Assembly (NCBI RefSeq): GCF_002726155.1
Contig: NZ_PBSH01000020.1
Location: 1 to 41,912, forward strand
Source: Alcanivorax sp.
GTDB lineage: Bacteria; Pseudomonadota; Gammaproteobacteria; Pseudomonadales; Alcanivoracaceae
Direction: 5' to 3'
DNA: 41,912 nucleotides
Part shown: one piece after another, positions 32,304 to 40,588 of the stretch
Layout of the letters: each line of letters starts with the position of its first letter
How positions within the stretch are numbered: position 1 is the first letter of the stretch
Made by a program: the position numbers and the translations under genes
The notes under the pieces: model-generated
What the model saw: only the letters and a program-made list of their open reading frames with translations
Database searches by the model: none
What the model was told of the DNA's origin: nothing

Positions 32304-33686
32304 ATGCACGTTTCTCAGAACTGGATTGATATCGCCTACTTGATCGCCGCCTGCCTGTTTGTGCTGGGCATCAAGGGGCTGACCAAGCCGAAAACAGCGG
32401 TACGCGGTAACCTGCTGGCAGCAGCCGGTATGGGCGTGGCCGCCGTGGTAACCCTGCTCAACGAGCATATCGTTACCTACGAAGTTATCATTGCCGGCGT
32501 CGTCGTCGGTGGCCTGATTGGTGCCATCATGGCCAAGAAGGTTCAGATGACCTCCATGCCGCAGATGATTGCACTGCTCAACGGTTTTGGTGGCGGTGCC
32601 TCCTTTGCTGTTGCCTCAGCGGAATTCTTCCGTGGTTCCGCCAACGATACGGTATCCATCATCGCCACCGGCGCGGCCGTATTGATTGGTGCTGTTACCC
32701 TGACCGGTTCTCTTGTGGCGTTTGCCAAGCTGCAGGAGCTCATCGACGGCAAGCCCATGGGCTTCCCCGGCATGAAACTGGTTAACGCCATCCTGTTTAT
32801 TGGTTCTCTCGTCGGTATCGGCTACCTGGTGGTTAACCCGGGTAACGAAATGGTGTTCTGGAGCCTGGTGGCAGCGGCCATGGTGCTCGGCCTGTTCCTG
32901 GTACTGCCGATTGGCGGTGCAGACATGCCTGTTGTAATCGCCCTGCTGAACTCCTACTCCGGTGTGGCAGCCTCTGCGGCCGGTTTCGTAATGGGCAACA
33001 GCGCCCTGATCATTACCGGTTCTCTGGTAGGCGCATCCGGTCTGATCCTGACCAGCATCATGTGTAAAGCCATGAATCGCTCTCTCACCAATGTTCTCTT
33101 TGGTGTAATGGCAGAAGCCGGCGAAGCCATGGATGCGGACGAAGTCTACGCCGGCAAGGTCAAGTCCACCTCTGCTGACGAAGTGGCGATGATGCTGGAA
33201 ACCGCACGACGCGTTGTTATCGTACCCGGCTTTGGTCTGGCGATGGCTCAAGCGCAGCACGCTGTACGTGAATTGGCTGACACCATGGAAGCCGCTGGCA
33301 TCGAAGTGGAGTACGCCATTCACCCGGTTGCCGGTCGTATGCCAGGCCACATGAACGTTCTGCTGGCCGAAGCCGAAGTGCCGTACGATAAGCTCAAGGA
33401 TATGGATCAAATCAACCCGACCTTCGAGCAGACCGACGTAGCCATCGTGCTGGGCGCCAACGACGTAACCAACCCCATGGCCCGCGAAGACAAAGGCAGC
33501 CCGATTTACGGCATGCCGATCCTTAACGTGGACAAGGCCAAGACTGTGGTTGTGGTAAAACGCTCTCTGAGCGCCGGTTTTGCCGGCCTGCCCAACCCGC
33601 TGTTCGCCAAGGACAACACCTTGATGTTGTTCGGTGACGGTAAAGGCGCCGTGCTGGATATCACCACCGCCCTGAAAGAAGGCTGA
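32304..33686 (+). CDS. pntB: NAD(P) transhydrogenase, beta subunit
   Basis: 460 residues. The N-terminal part (about 1-260) has eight or nine transmembrane helices, forming the proton channel with PntAB. The C-terminal NADP(H)-binding domain III contains VIVPGFGLAMAQAQ, YAIHPVAGRMPGHMNVLLAE and the conserved GANDVTNPMA. Length and motifs are standard. It ends in a strong terminator, so pntAA-pntAB-pntB is one transcript. Confidence 0.97.
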   Translation: MHVSQNWIDIAYLIAACLFVLGIKGLTKPKTAVRGNLLAAAGMGVAAVVTLLNEHIVTYEVIIAGVVVGGLIGAIMAKKVQMTSMPQMIALLNGFGGGASFAVASAEFFRGSANDTVSIIATGAAVLIGAVTLTGSLVAFAKLQELIDGKPMGFPGMKLVNAILFIGSLVGIGYLVVNPGNEMVFWSLVAAAMVLGLFLVLPIGGADMPVVIALLNSYSGVAASAAGFVMGNSALIITGSLVGASGLILTSIMCKAMNRSLTNVLFGVMAEAGEAMDADEVYAGKVKSTSADEVAMMLETARRVVIVPGFGLAMAQAQHAVRELADTMEAAGIEVEYAIHPVAGRMPGHMNVLLAEAEVPYDKLKDMDQINPTFEQTDVAIVLGANDVTNPMAREDKGSPIYGMPILNVDKAKTVVVVKRSLSAGFAGLPNPLFAKDNTLMLFGDGKGAVLDITTALKEG

Positions 33687-33700
33687 TCCACTGCCTTCGT

Positions 33701-33730
33701 AAAAAAGGAGCCTTCGGGCTCCTTTTTTTT
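33701..33730 (+). terminator. Rho-independent terminator of the pnt operon
   Basis: GGAGCC (33707-33712) and GGCTCC (33717-33722) pair across the loop TTCG, with six A before and eight T after (33723-33730). It begins 15 bases after the pntB stop codon. Confidence 0.95.
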
Positions 33731-33979
33731 GGCCACGGATTGGCCACATCGCGGGTAACGACACACTACGCACCTCACTACAAAATTCCCGCTCATTTAT
33801 CACCTAATCACAGGAATCCTGAAGAGACAGCGCTTGCCAGCGTCTTTGTCATGCAAGCATGAGTCCGACACAGAGCGTGAAGCAGAGACGAAGAAAATGA
33901 TGTTAACAGCGCGGATGTTTAGCGCGAATGGAGCTCCATGAGCATACGTGCTTCCCCTCCATTCAGTGCCGCTGCGCAC
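33731..33979. other. Intergenic stretch between two terminators
   Basis: About 250 bases with no supported gene (348 bases from pntB stop to the DUF481 stop). It contains a perfect 12-base palindrome, ATGGAGCTCCAT (33928-33939), and an inverted repeat GAATGGAG (33926-33933) with CTCCATTC (33957-33964). No promoter or open frame with a ribosome-binding site was seen. Confidence 0.6.
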
Positions 33980-34015
33980 AAAAAAAGCCCCAGCCTTTCC
34001 AGGCCGGGGCTTTTT
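33980..34015 (-). terminator. Rho-independent terminator of the DUF481 gene
   Basis: On the minus strand a stem GCCCC-G-GCC/GGC-T-GGGGC with a six-base loop is followed by seven T (plus-strand A at 33980-33986). T-runs also exist on the plus side (34011-34015), so it can act in both directions. Confidence 0.9.
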
Positions 34016-34034
34016 GTAACGCAGAAAATTCGCT

Positions 34035-34820
34035 CTACTGAAGGGTGTAAACCACACCAACAGAGAACGTATGGTCCGTTTCCTTGGTGCCTGGCGGTAC
34101 CGAGGAATTATGCTCCAGCAAGTGGCGCAGGCGCAGGGCAAAGCTGGAATTGATCGCCGTGGTCAAAGACGTTTCGGCACGTGTGTCAGCGCCCTCTTCA
34201 CCTACCTCGGTAGAGAAATCTTCCTTGAAGGTGGTGTTGTCACTGACGCGCAGCTCGTACTTGATACCAATACGCGCAATCGCATCTTCTTCGGAGTTAT
34301 GGCAACTCATATAGGTGTCCTGGGGCTCCAGACACTTTACGCGATAACCCGGACCGATTTCTGCATCCAGGGTCTGCAGATCCGAATCAATCCAGCGGCG
34401 ACCCACACCGATGGCATAACTGGCTTCGTAGTGATAACCCGAAAAATTATCTTTCTGGTAGGTCAGCACATTGAAGAGGTAGTTTTTGGCATCTTCGCCC
34501 AGCTTACGGTCCAGCTTGTAGGAAGCGAAGTAGTTCTCATCCGTACGGTTATATTCTTCCGTATCGGGATCTTCTTCCTTCTCGTTATTGGCGTCGGCCT
34601 TGAAGGTATGGCGCCATTTCTCACTGTCCCGCGCCATATTAACGTTGGCATTGGTAGAGTCAGAATTGGTATTGCCGCGCTTGAACAACAGCCCGACACC
34701 AATATCACCAGACCATTTTGAAACTTCACTGCCCTCGTCGGTGGCTGCATCTTCTGCAGCCACCGAAACCGCCGGAAGTCCGGCGGCCAGCAGCATGGCA
34801 GCGATTGTCTTACTGCGCAT
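34035..34820 (-). CDS. DUF481 family outer-membrane protein
   Basis: 261 residues. A signal peptide (about 1-22, ending in SVAA before EDA) leads to a protein made of alternating short beta strands and polar turns, such as GDIGVGLLFKRGNTNSDS and a final aromatic strand ending VGVVYTLQ. This fits the DUF481 putative salt-induced outer-membrane barrel. Two cysteines, C163 and C173, lie in one loop and could form a disulfide. ATG 34820 is chosen over a longer frame because AAGGAG precedes it and the signal peptide starts there. It lies ten bases after the MscS stop, so the two are co-transcribed. Confidence 0.88.
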   Translation of the reverse strand: MRSKTIAAMLLAAGLPAVSVAAEDAATDEGSEVSKWSGDIGVGLLFKRGNTNSDSTNANVNMARDSEKWRHTFKADANNEKEEDPDTEEYNRTDENYFASYKLDRKLGEDAKNYLFNVLTYQKDNFSGYHYEASYAIGVGRRWIDSDLQTLDAEIGPGYRVKCLEPQDTYMSCHNSEEDAIARIGIKYELRVSDNTTFKEDFSTEVGEEGADTRAETSLTTAINSSFALRLRHLLEHNSSVPPGTKETDHTFSVGVVYTLQ

Positions 34821-34830
34821 GAATAACTCC

Positions 34831-35649
34831 TTAATCGTTTTTGTCGAGATGTACGTCCATCTGCGGGAACGGAATGCCAATGCCGGCTTCGTCAAAGCGG
34901 CGTTTCACGATTTCCGTGGTATCCCACAGAACCGGCCAGTAATCCGCGCTGTTTACCCAGGGACGGCACAGGAAGTTAACCGAGCTATCCGCAAGTTCGC
35001 CTACTACAATGGTCGGTGCAGGATCCTTGAGCACACGCTCATCCGCAGCCAGAACCTCTTGCAGCACTTTCTTGACCACAGAAAGGTCCGCATCGTAAGC
35101 GACACCAAAGACCATATCCACTCGACGAGTCGGTTTTTCCGAATAGTTGACGATATTTCCGGACATGATTGCGCCGTTAGGCACGGTCAGAACCTTGTTG
35201 TCCGGACTGTTCATGATTGTCGCAAAAATACGGATTTCCTTGACGGTACCCGATGCGCCCCCTGCTTCCACGTAATGCCCCACGCGAAACGGCTTGAACA
35301 TGATAAGCATGACGCCGGCAGCAAAGTTGCCCAGCGAATCTTTCAAGGCCAGACCGACAGCCAGACCGGCAGCACCCAGAATCGCCACCAGCGAGGTCGT
35401 CTCGATACCGAGCTGATCCAGAGAAGCGATAACAACGAAAACGAACAGCAAAATATGGACAATGCGGCCCAGGAAAGTGGCCACCGTCTCATCCATGCGT
35501 TTGTTCAGCAGCTTTTGCACCCAGTTGCTCAGGCGAGCAACAATCCAGCTACCAATAATGAAAATGACCAGTGCAGCGGCAATGCTCCAGGCATAGGGCA
35601 CCAGGTTTTCATTGGCAAAGGTTTCCAATTGGCTCAGATATTGATCCAT
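34831..35649 (-). CDS. Small-conductance mechanosensitive channel (MscS type)
   Basis: 272 residues. Three transmembrane helices lie near 17-38, 60-80 and 85-105, the last being the pore helix with GAAGLAVGLALKDSLGNFAAG, matching the alanine/glycine packing of MscS TM3 (written over 20 residues in the protein; key residues A and G alternate). The beta domain follows, with TVPNGAIMSGNIVNYS near residue 155-170. It opens when membrane tension rises and releases solutes on hypo-osmotic shock. GAGGAG precedes the ATG. Pairing with a DUF481 salt-linked outer-membrane protein suggests an osmotic-response unit. Confidence 0.93.
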   Translation of the reverse strand: MDQYLSQLETFANENLVPYAWSIAAALVIFIIGSWIVARLSNWVQKLLNKRMDETVATFLGRIVHILLFVFVVIASLDQLGIETTSLVAILGAAGLAVGLALKDSLGNFAAGVMLIMFKPFRVGHYVEAGGASGTVKEIRIFATIMNSPDNKVLTVPNGAIMSGNIVNYSEKPTRRVDMVFGVAYDADLSVVKKVLQEVLAADERVLKDPAPTIVVGELADSSVNFLCRPWVNSADYWPVLWDTTEIVKRRFDEAGIGIPFPQMDVHLDKND

Positions 35650-35678
35650 TAAGCGTACTCCTCATCCAGTGAGCGCGA

Positions 35679-35706
35679 ATTATGCCCGTTCCTGCAGCGA
35701 GCCCAA
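35679..35706 (-). promoter_or_regulatory. Candidate promoter of the mscS-DUF481 unit
   Basis: On the minus strand TTGGGC (35701-35706) and CATAAT (35679-35684) are 16 bases apart. The -10 box is good and lies about 30 bases before the ATG at 35649. Confidence 0.4.
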
Positions 35707-35884
35707 GTGGCGACGATGCGACAGCACGGGATTTTACAAAGATTTCATCTGCCGGAGGCGGGAAATGCCTGTGCTCCCGCTTGCCAGCCTGATCAATAAT
35801 GAAACCTAATGATCCATATGACCACCCTGCTGCCACCGGCAGACTGGGTTTTGTCGCCGTTCCGGCCTGAAAATACGCCTGATA

Positions 35885-35914
35885 TTGGGTATCTGGGCCT
35901 TGCCCCGCTATAAT
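35885..35914 (+). promoter_or_regulatory. Candidate promoter of metH
   Basis: A perfect -10 TATAAT lies at 35909-35914, with TTGGGT at 35885-35890 as a poor -35 box 18 bases upstream. Predicted start is near 35921, about 30 bases before the ATG at 35951. Confidence 0.6.
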
Positions 35915-35950
35915 GCACGCCCCAATTCCCCGCCTTTGCCGGAGCCATCG

Positions 35951-38900
35951 ATGTCACAGAACCCGCGCGCGAAACTTACTGCCCAACTCCAGGAACGCAT
36001 TCTGATTCTTGATGGCGGCATGGGTACCATGATTCAGCGCTGCCAGTTCAGTGAAGAGGAATTTCGTGGCAGTCAATTTGCGGACTGGCCCAGTGACCTG
36101 AAAGGCAATAACGACCTGCTCAGCATGACACAGCCCGAGCGGATCAAGGCGCTGCACAAGGGCTATCTGGATGCTGGCGCGGATATCATCGAGACCAATT
36201 CGTTCAATTCCACGTCCATCGCCATGGCCGACTACGACATGCAGGACCTGGCCCGGGATATCAACGTTGCCGCGGCCCGTGTCGCCCGGGAGGCCGCCGA
36301 CGAAGCCTCCACGCCGGACAAGCCCCGCTACGTGGCCGGGGTGCTGGGCCCCACCAACCGCACCGCCAGTATCAGCCCGGACGTGAATGATCCCGGCTAC
36401 CGCAACACGAACTTCGATGCACTGGTAAACGCCTATCTGGAGGCCCTGGATGGCCTGGTAGAAGGCGGCATCGACATGGTGCTGATCGAAACCATTTTCG
36501 ACACATTGAACGCCAAGGCGGCGGTCTTTGCGGTGGACCAGTACTGCTACGAGAACAATCTCGACTTGCCGGTAATGGTGTCCGGCACCATTACCGATGC
36601 CTCGGGCCGTACCCTCACCGGCCAGACCACCGAAGCGTTCTACAACTCCCTGCGCCACGCCCGCCCAATCAGCTTTGGCCTGAACTGTGCGCTGGGGCCC
36701 ATGGAGCTGCGTCCGTATATCGAAGAGCTGTCGCGCATTTCCGAGACCTATGTGTCCGCCCACCCCAACGCCGGGCTGCCCAACGAAATGGGCGAATATG
36801 ATCTGGATCCGTTCACCATGGCGAAAGAAGTGCGCGCCTGGGCAGAGAAAGGCTTCCTGAACATTATCGGCGGTTGCTGCGGGACCACCCCGGAGCATAT
36901 CGCAGCCATGGCGGATGCCGTTGAAGGGCTCGCGCCACGCCAACTGCCCGACATTGAAGTGGCATGCCGGCTGTCAGGCCTCGAACCTTGCACCATCACC
37001 AAGGACTCCCTGTTCGTGAATGTGGGCGAACGGACCAATGTGACCGGCTCCAAGCGTTTCCTGCGCCTGATCAAGGAAGAAGACTACGATGCCGCACTGG
37101 AAGTTGCCCGCGACCAGGTGGAAAACGGTGCCCAGATCATCGATATCAACATGGATGAGGGGATGCTGGAATCCGCCGAATGCATGGTGAAATTCCTCAA
37201 CCTGGTGGCATCAGAACCGGAAATTTCCAAAGTGCCGATCATGATCGATTCCTCCAAGTGGGAGGTGATCGAAGCCGGACTGAAATGCATCCAGGGCAAG
37301 GGGGTGGTGAACTCCATCTCCATGAAGGAAGGCGAAGAGGCATTCCTTCATCAGGCACGACTGTTACGCCGCTATGGTGCCGCCGTGATCGTCATGGCTT
37401 TCGATGAGGAAGGTCAGGCAGATACCCGTGAGCGCAAGGTGGAAATCTGTACCCGTGCCTACAAATTGCTCACCGAAGAAGTGGGTTTCCCGCCGGAAGA
37501 CATTATTTTCGACCCCAACATCTTCGCCATTGCCACCGGGATCGAAGAGCACAACAACTACGCCGTGGATTTCATTGAAGCGGTTGGCGATATCAAACGC
37601 ACCCTGCCCCACGCCATGATTTCCGGCGGGGTCTCCAATGTGAGTTTCTCTTTCCGGGGCAACGACACCGTTCGTGAAGCCATCCACGCCGTGTTCCTCT
37701 ATTACGCCATCAAGAACGGCATGGACATGGGGATCGTCAATCCCACCATGTTGGCCATTTATGCGGACATTCCCGAAGAACTGCGCAACGCCGTGGAAGA
37801 TGTGGTGCTCAACCGCCACGAAGACGGCACCGAAGTCTTGCTGGATCTGGCCGAGAAATACCGGGGTAGCGGCGGCGAGAAAGCCAAGAAGGAAGACCTG
37901 GCCTGGCGTGAATGGGCCGTCGAAAAGCGCCTTGAGCATGCCCTGGTGAAAGGGGTTGCCGACTACGTAGAAGAAGACACCGAGCTGGCTCGCCAGAATG
38001 CCGCCCGCCCGCTTCACGTCATCGAAGGCCCCTTGATGGATGGCATGAACGTGGTCGGTGACCTGTTTGGCGAAGGCAAGATGTTCCTGCCCCAGGTGGT
38101 CAAATCCGCCCGGGTCATGAAGAAGGCGGTCGCCTACCTTATGCCCTTCATGGAGAAAGAAAAGGAAGAATTAGGCACCCAGGATGAAGCCAACGGGAAG
38201 ATCCTGATGGCCACCGTGAAAGGCGATGTACACGACATCGGCAAGAACATTGTCGGCGTAGTACTGCAATGTAACGGCTATGATGTGGTGGATCTGGGCG
38301 TCATGGTGCCCTGCGAGACCATTCTAGAGGTGGCCAAAGAGGAAAAAGTGGACATCATTGGCCTATCCGGGCTGATCACTCCCTCCCTGGAAGAAATGGT
38401 GCATGTGGCCAGTGAAATGCAGCGTCTGGAAATGAACCTGCCATTGATGATCGGCGGCGCTACCACCAGCCGCATTCACACCGCGGTGAAGATTGATCCG
38501 GCCTACGGCGAGGCCGTAGTCCACGTGGCCGATGCCTCCCGGGCAGTCGGTGTGGCCTCCAAGCTTCTCTCCAAAACGGCCAAGGGCGACTATGTCTCTG
38601 AACTCAAGGAAACCTACGAGGCACTGCGCGTACGGCGTAAACAACAGCAGGTGGACCGCAGCCTGATTTCCATTGATCAGGCCCGGGAGCACCGTTTCCA
38701 GCCAGACTGGCGCGACTACACACCACCTGAGCCCAAGGTGAAAGGCCTGAAGGTGCTGGACGATTACCCACTGGATGATCTGGTGCAACGCATCGATTGG
38801 ACACCGTTCTTCCGTGCCTGGGAGCTGGCCGGCAAATTCCCCAAGATTCTCGACGATGAAGTGGTCGGCACAGAAGCCACCAAGCTCTACCGGGATGCCC

Positions 38901-39652
38901 GGGACATGCTTGAGAAAATCGTTGAAGAAAAGTGGCTAACTGCCCGCGGGGTAATAGGTTTCTGGCCGGCCAACTCGGATATGGACGACATCCAACTGTA
39001 CCGCAACCCGGGTGATGAGCAGCCGTTCATGACCCTTCATCACCTGCGTCAGCAGCTGGACCGTAGCAAGAACGACAAGCCGGACTTTTGCCTGAGTGAC
39101 TTCATAGCGCCCAAGGAGACCGGGCTTACCGACTGGCTGGGCGGCTTTGCGGTCACCGCCGGCATTGGTATCGACGAGCATGTCGCCCGCTTCGAAGCCG
39201 ACCATGACGATTATTCTGCCATCATGCTCAAGGCACTGGCTGACCGGCTGGCGGAAGCGTTCGCCGAGCGCTTGCACGAAAAAGTGCGTAAGGACTACTG
39301 GGGCTACGCCAGTGATGAAGCACTGAGTAACCAGGATATGATCAGTGAGAAGTACCGGGGCATCCGCCCTGCCCCGGGTTATCCGGCGTGCCCGGATCAT
39401 ACCGAGAAAGCCTTGCTATGGCAGTTGCTGGATCCGGAAACCCATGCCGGCATGACGCTGACCGAAAGCTACGCCATGCTGCCCACTGCAGCGGTGTCTG
39501 GCTGGTACTTCTCCCACCCACAGGCCAAATACTTCGGCACCGGCAAACTGGCGAAGGATCAGATGAACGACTACGCCGCACGCAAAGGCATGACACGCAA
39601 GGAAATCGAACGGATGGTGCCCCACCTGCTGGGCTACATGGACGAGGACTAG
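35951..39652 (+). CDS. metH: Cobalamin-dependent methionine synthase
   Basis: 1233 residues, near the E. coli length of 1227. Four modules are in order: homocysteine-binding domain with zinc cysteines C309 and C310 in [10 protein letters not shown]; the methyltetrahydrofolate-binding domain (about 345-640, [17 protein letters not shown]); the B12-binding domain with [11 protein letters not shown], where H761 is the cobalt ligand; and the SAM-binding reactivation domain (about 900-1225, [18 protein letters not shown]). It transfers the methyl group from 5-methyltetrahydrofolate to homocysteine. ATG 35951 is chosen because CCGGAG lies just upstream and the longer frame lacks family residues. 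It is transcribed alone. Confidence 0.98.
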   Translation: MSQNPRAKLTAQLQERILILDGGMGTMIQRCQFSEEEFRGSQFADWPSDLKGNNDLLSMTQPERIKALHKGYLDAGADIIETNSFNSTSIAMADYDMQDLARDINVAAARVAREAADEASTPDKPRYVAGVLGPTNRTASISPDVNDPGYRNTNFDALVNAYLEALDGLVEGGIDMVLIETIFDTLNAKAAVFAVDQYCYENNLDLPVMVSGTITDASGRTLTGQTTEAFYNSLRHARPISFGLNCALGPMELRPYIEELSRISETYVSAHPNAGLPNEMGEYDLDPFTMAKEVRAWAEKGFLNIIGGCCGTTPEHIAAMADAVEGLAPRQLPDIEVACRLSGLEPCTITKDSLFVNVGERTNVTGSKRFLRLIKEEDYDAALEVARDQVENGAQIIDINMDEGMLESAECMVKFLNLVASEPEISKVPIMIDSSKWEVIEAGLKCIQGKGVVNSISMKEGEEAFLHQARLLRRYGAAVIVMAFDEEGQADTRERKVEICTRAYKLLTEEVGFPPEDIIFDPNIFAIATGIEEHNNYAVDFIEAVGDIKRTLPHAMISGGVSNVSFSFRGNDTVREAIHAVFLYYAIKNGMDMGIVNPTMLAIYADIPEELRNAVEDVVLNRHEDGTEVLLDLAEKYRGSGGEKAKKEDLAWREWAVEKRLEHALVKGVADYVEEDTELARQNAARPLHVIEGPLMDGMNVVGDLFGEGKMFLPQVVKSARVMKKAVAYLMPFMEKEKEELGTQDEANGKILMATVKGDVHDIGKNIVGVVLQCNGYDVVDLGVMVPCETILEVAKEEKVDIIGLSGLITPSLEEMVHVASEMQRLEMNLPLMIGGATTSRIHTAVKIDPAYGEAVVHVADASRAVGVASKLLSKTAKGDYVSELKETYEALRVRRKQQQVDRSLISIDQAREHRFQPDWRDYTPPEPKVKGLKVLDDYPLDDLVQRIDWTPFFRAWELAGKFPKILDDEVVGTEATKLYRDARDMLEKIVEEKWLTARGVIGFWPANSDMDDIQLYRNPGDEQPFMTLHHLRQQLDRSKNDKPDFCLSDFIAPKETGLTDWLGGFAVTAGIGIDEHVARFEADHDDYSAIMLKALADRLAEAFAERLHEKVRKDYWGYASDEALSNQDMISEKYRGIRPAPGYPACPDHTEKALLWQLLDPETHAGMTLTESYAMLPTAAVSGWYFSHPQAKYFGTGKLAKDQMNDYAARKGMTRKEIERMVPHLLGYMDED

Positions 39653-39669
39653 GCCTTCAGTCTGCTCAG

Positions 39670-39707
39670 AAAAATGCGGGAATGGTCGCCGGAGGGGCCG
39701 TTCCCGC
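39670..39707 (-). terminator. Rho-independent terminator of the DUF2189 gene
   Basis: Arms GCGGGAATGG (39676-39685) and CCGTTCCCGC (39698-39707) pair with one U-G pair around a 12-base loop. Five A on the plus strand (39670-39674) give a T-run for minus-strand transcripts. It also lies just after metH, so it may stop that transcript less efficiently. Confidence 0.8.
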
Positions 39708-39709
39708 GT

Positions 39710-40507
39710 TCAATGTGCATCCTCAGCAGGAAGCGTAAAACGCGGCTCCCACTCACTGGCATCAATCACTTCGCGGTAGGCATGCCAGGTGGCATAGCCA
39801 AGCACCGGAAGCAATACCACCAGCGCCAGGTAGGCCGTTAACAAGCCCACCAACAGGCAAACACCAATCAGGCAGGCCCACACGAAAAGTGCGGGCTTGT
39901 TGCGTAGCACCGCGTTGGTGCTGGTAATGACCCCGGTCACCATGTCCGTCTTGCGATCCATGATCATGGGCAGCGAGAACGCACTGGCGGTGAAAACGAT
40001 GGCGCAGAACAAGGCACCCACACTGCTGCCCACCCCGAAGAACAGCAGTACATTTTCCAGGTGCCACTCATTAACCGGGTAAAAGATATAAATCAGGTTA
40101 GCCGCCCGGGCCCACACCAGAAACACCACCACCAGAATCACGGTAAAGGTCAGGGCGTCGCCCATGCAGGCCCGCGCCTGCCGTAAACTCTCGAACAGGC
40201 TGGGCTTGCGCCCTTGCTGCAGCTGGATGCTGATATCGTAGAGGTTGAGCGCCAACAGCGGCCCAAGAAAGACAAAGCCGGAAAGCAGGCCCAGATATAG
40301 GCCCATATTACCGAACCACCAGGTGGCGGCACTGATCAGATAGCTGATGGCAACCATGATGCCGCCATACACCAGGCTTGGCCCCGGCGCCGCCCGGAAA
40401 TCCTGCCAGCCCTTGCGCAGCCAGCGCAGTGGCGCGCGGGTATCGACCGTGTGGCATGGAGCCACAAACGGGCGAGTGTCTTCTTCCTGATTCGGTGGTT
40501 GCGCCAT
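39710..40507 (-). CDS. DUF2189 family integral membrane protein
   Basis: 265 residues with about six transmembrane helices, roughly at 45-63, 68-90, 113-133, 145-170, 195-215 and 220-240. The first ~40 residues are polar and include VDTRAPLRWLRKGWQDFRAAP, a conserved entry segment (basic and tryptophan-rich) that probably lies along the membrane. The family is widespread in proteobacteria, but no function is established. It is convergent with metH and lies downstream of the PEP-utilizer-like gene on the same strand, with an 81-base gap. Confidence 0.85.
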   Translation of the reverse strand: MAQPPNQEEDTRPFVAPCHTVDTRAPLRWLRKGWQDFRAAPGPSLVYGGIMVAISYLISAATWWFGNMGLYLGLLSGFVFLGPLLALNLYDISIQLQQGRKPSLFESLRQARACMGDALTFTVILVVVFLVWARAANLIYIFYPVNEWHLENVLLFFGVGSSVGALFCAIVFTASAFSLPMIMDRKTDMVTGVITSTNAVLRNKPALFVWACLIGVCLLVGLLTAYLALVVLLPVLGYATWHAYREVIDASEWEPRFTLPAEDAH

Positions 40508-40588
40508 GGAACCTGCCTCTGTGGGACAAGAACAACACGTGAGCCAGAATCGCGGCCTGCACTTTTCGCCTTCCAGCCTGATCGCGTC

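Larger units (their letters stand above)
35650..35950. other. Divergent intergenic region, mscS-like / metH
   Basis: About 300 bases with no supported gene. It holds a minus-strand promoter candidate near 35679-35706, a GCGGG/CCCGC stem at 35758-35780 and a metH promoter candidate at 35885-35914. I saw no cobalamin or SAM riboswitch elements. Confidence 0.6.

Noticed and set aside
35650..35950. Cobalamin or SAM riboswitch upstream of metH
   Set aside because: No B12-box-like or SAM-I core elements were recognisable, and the predicted leader is only about 30 bases.
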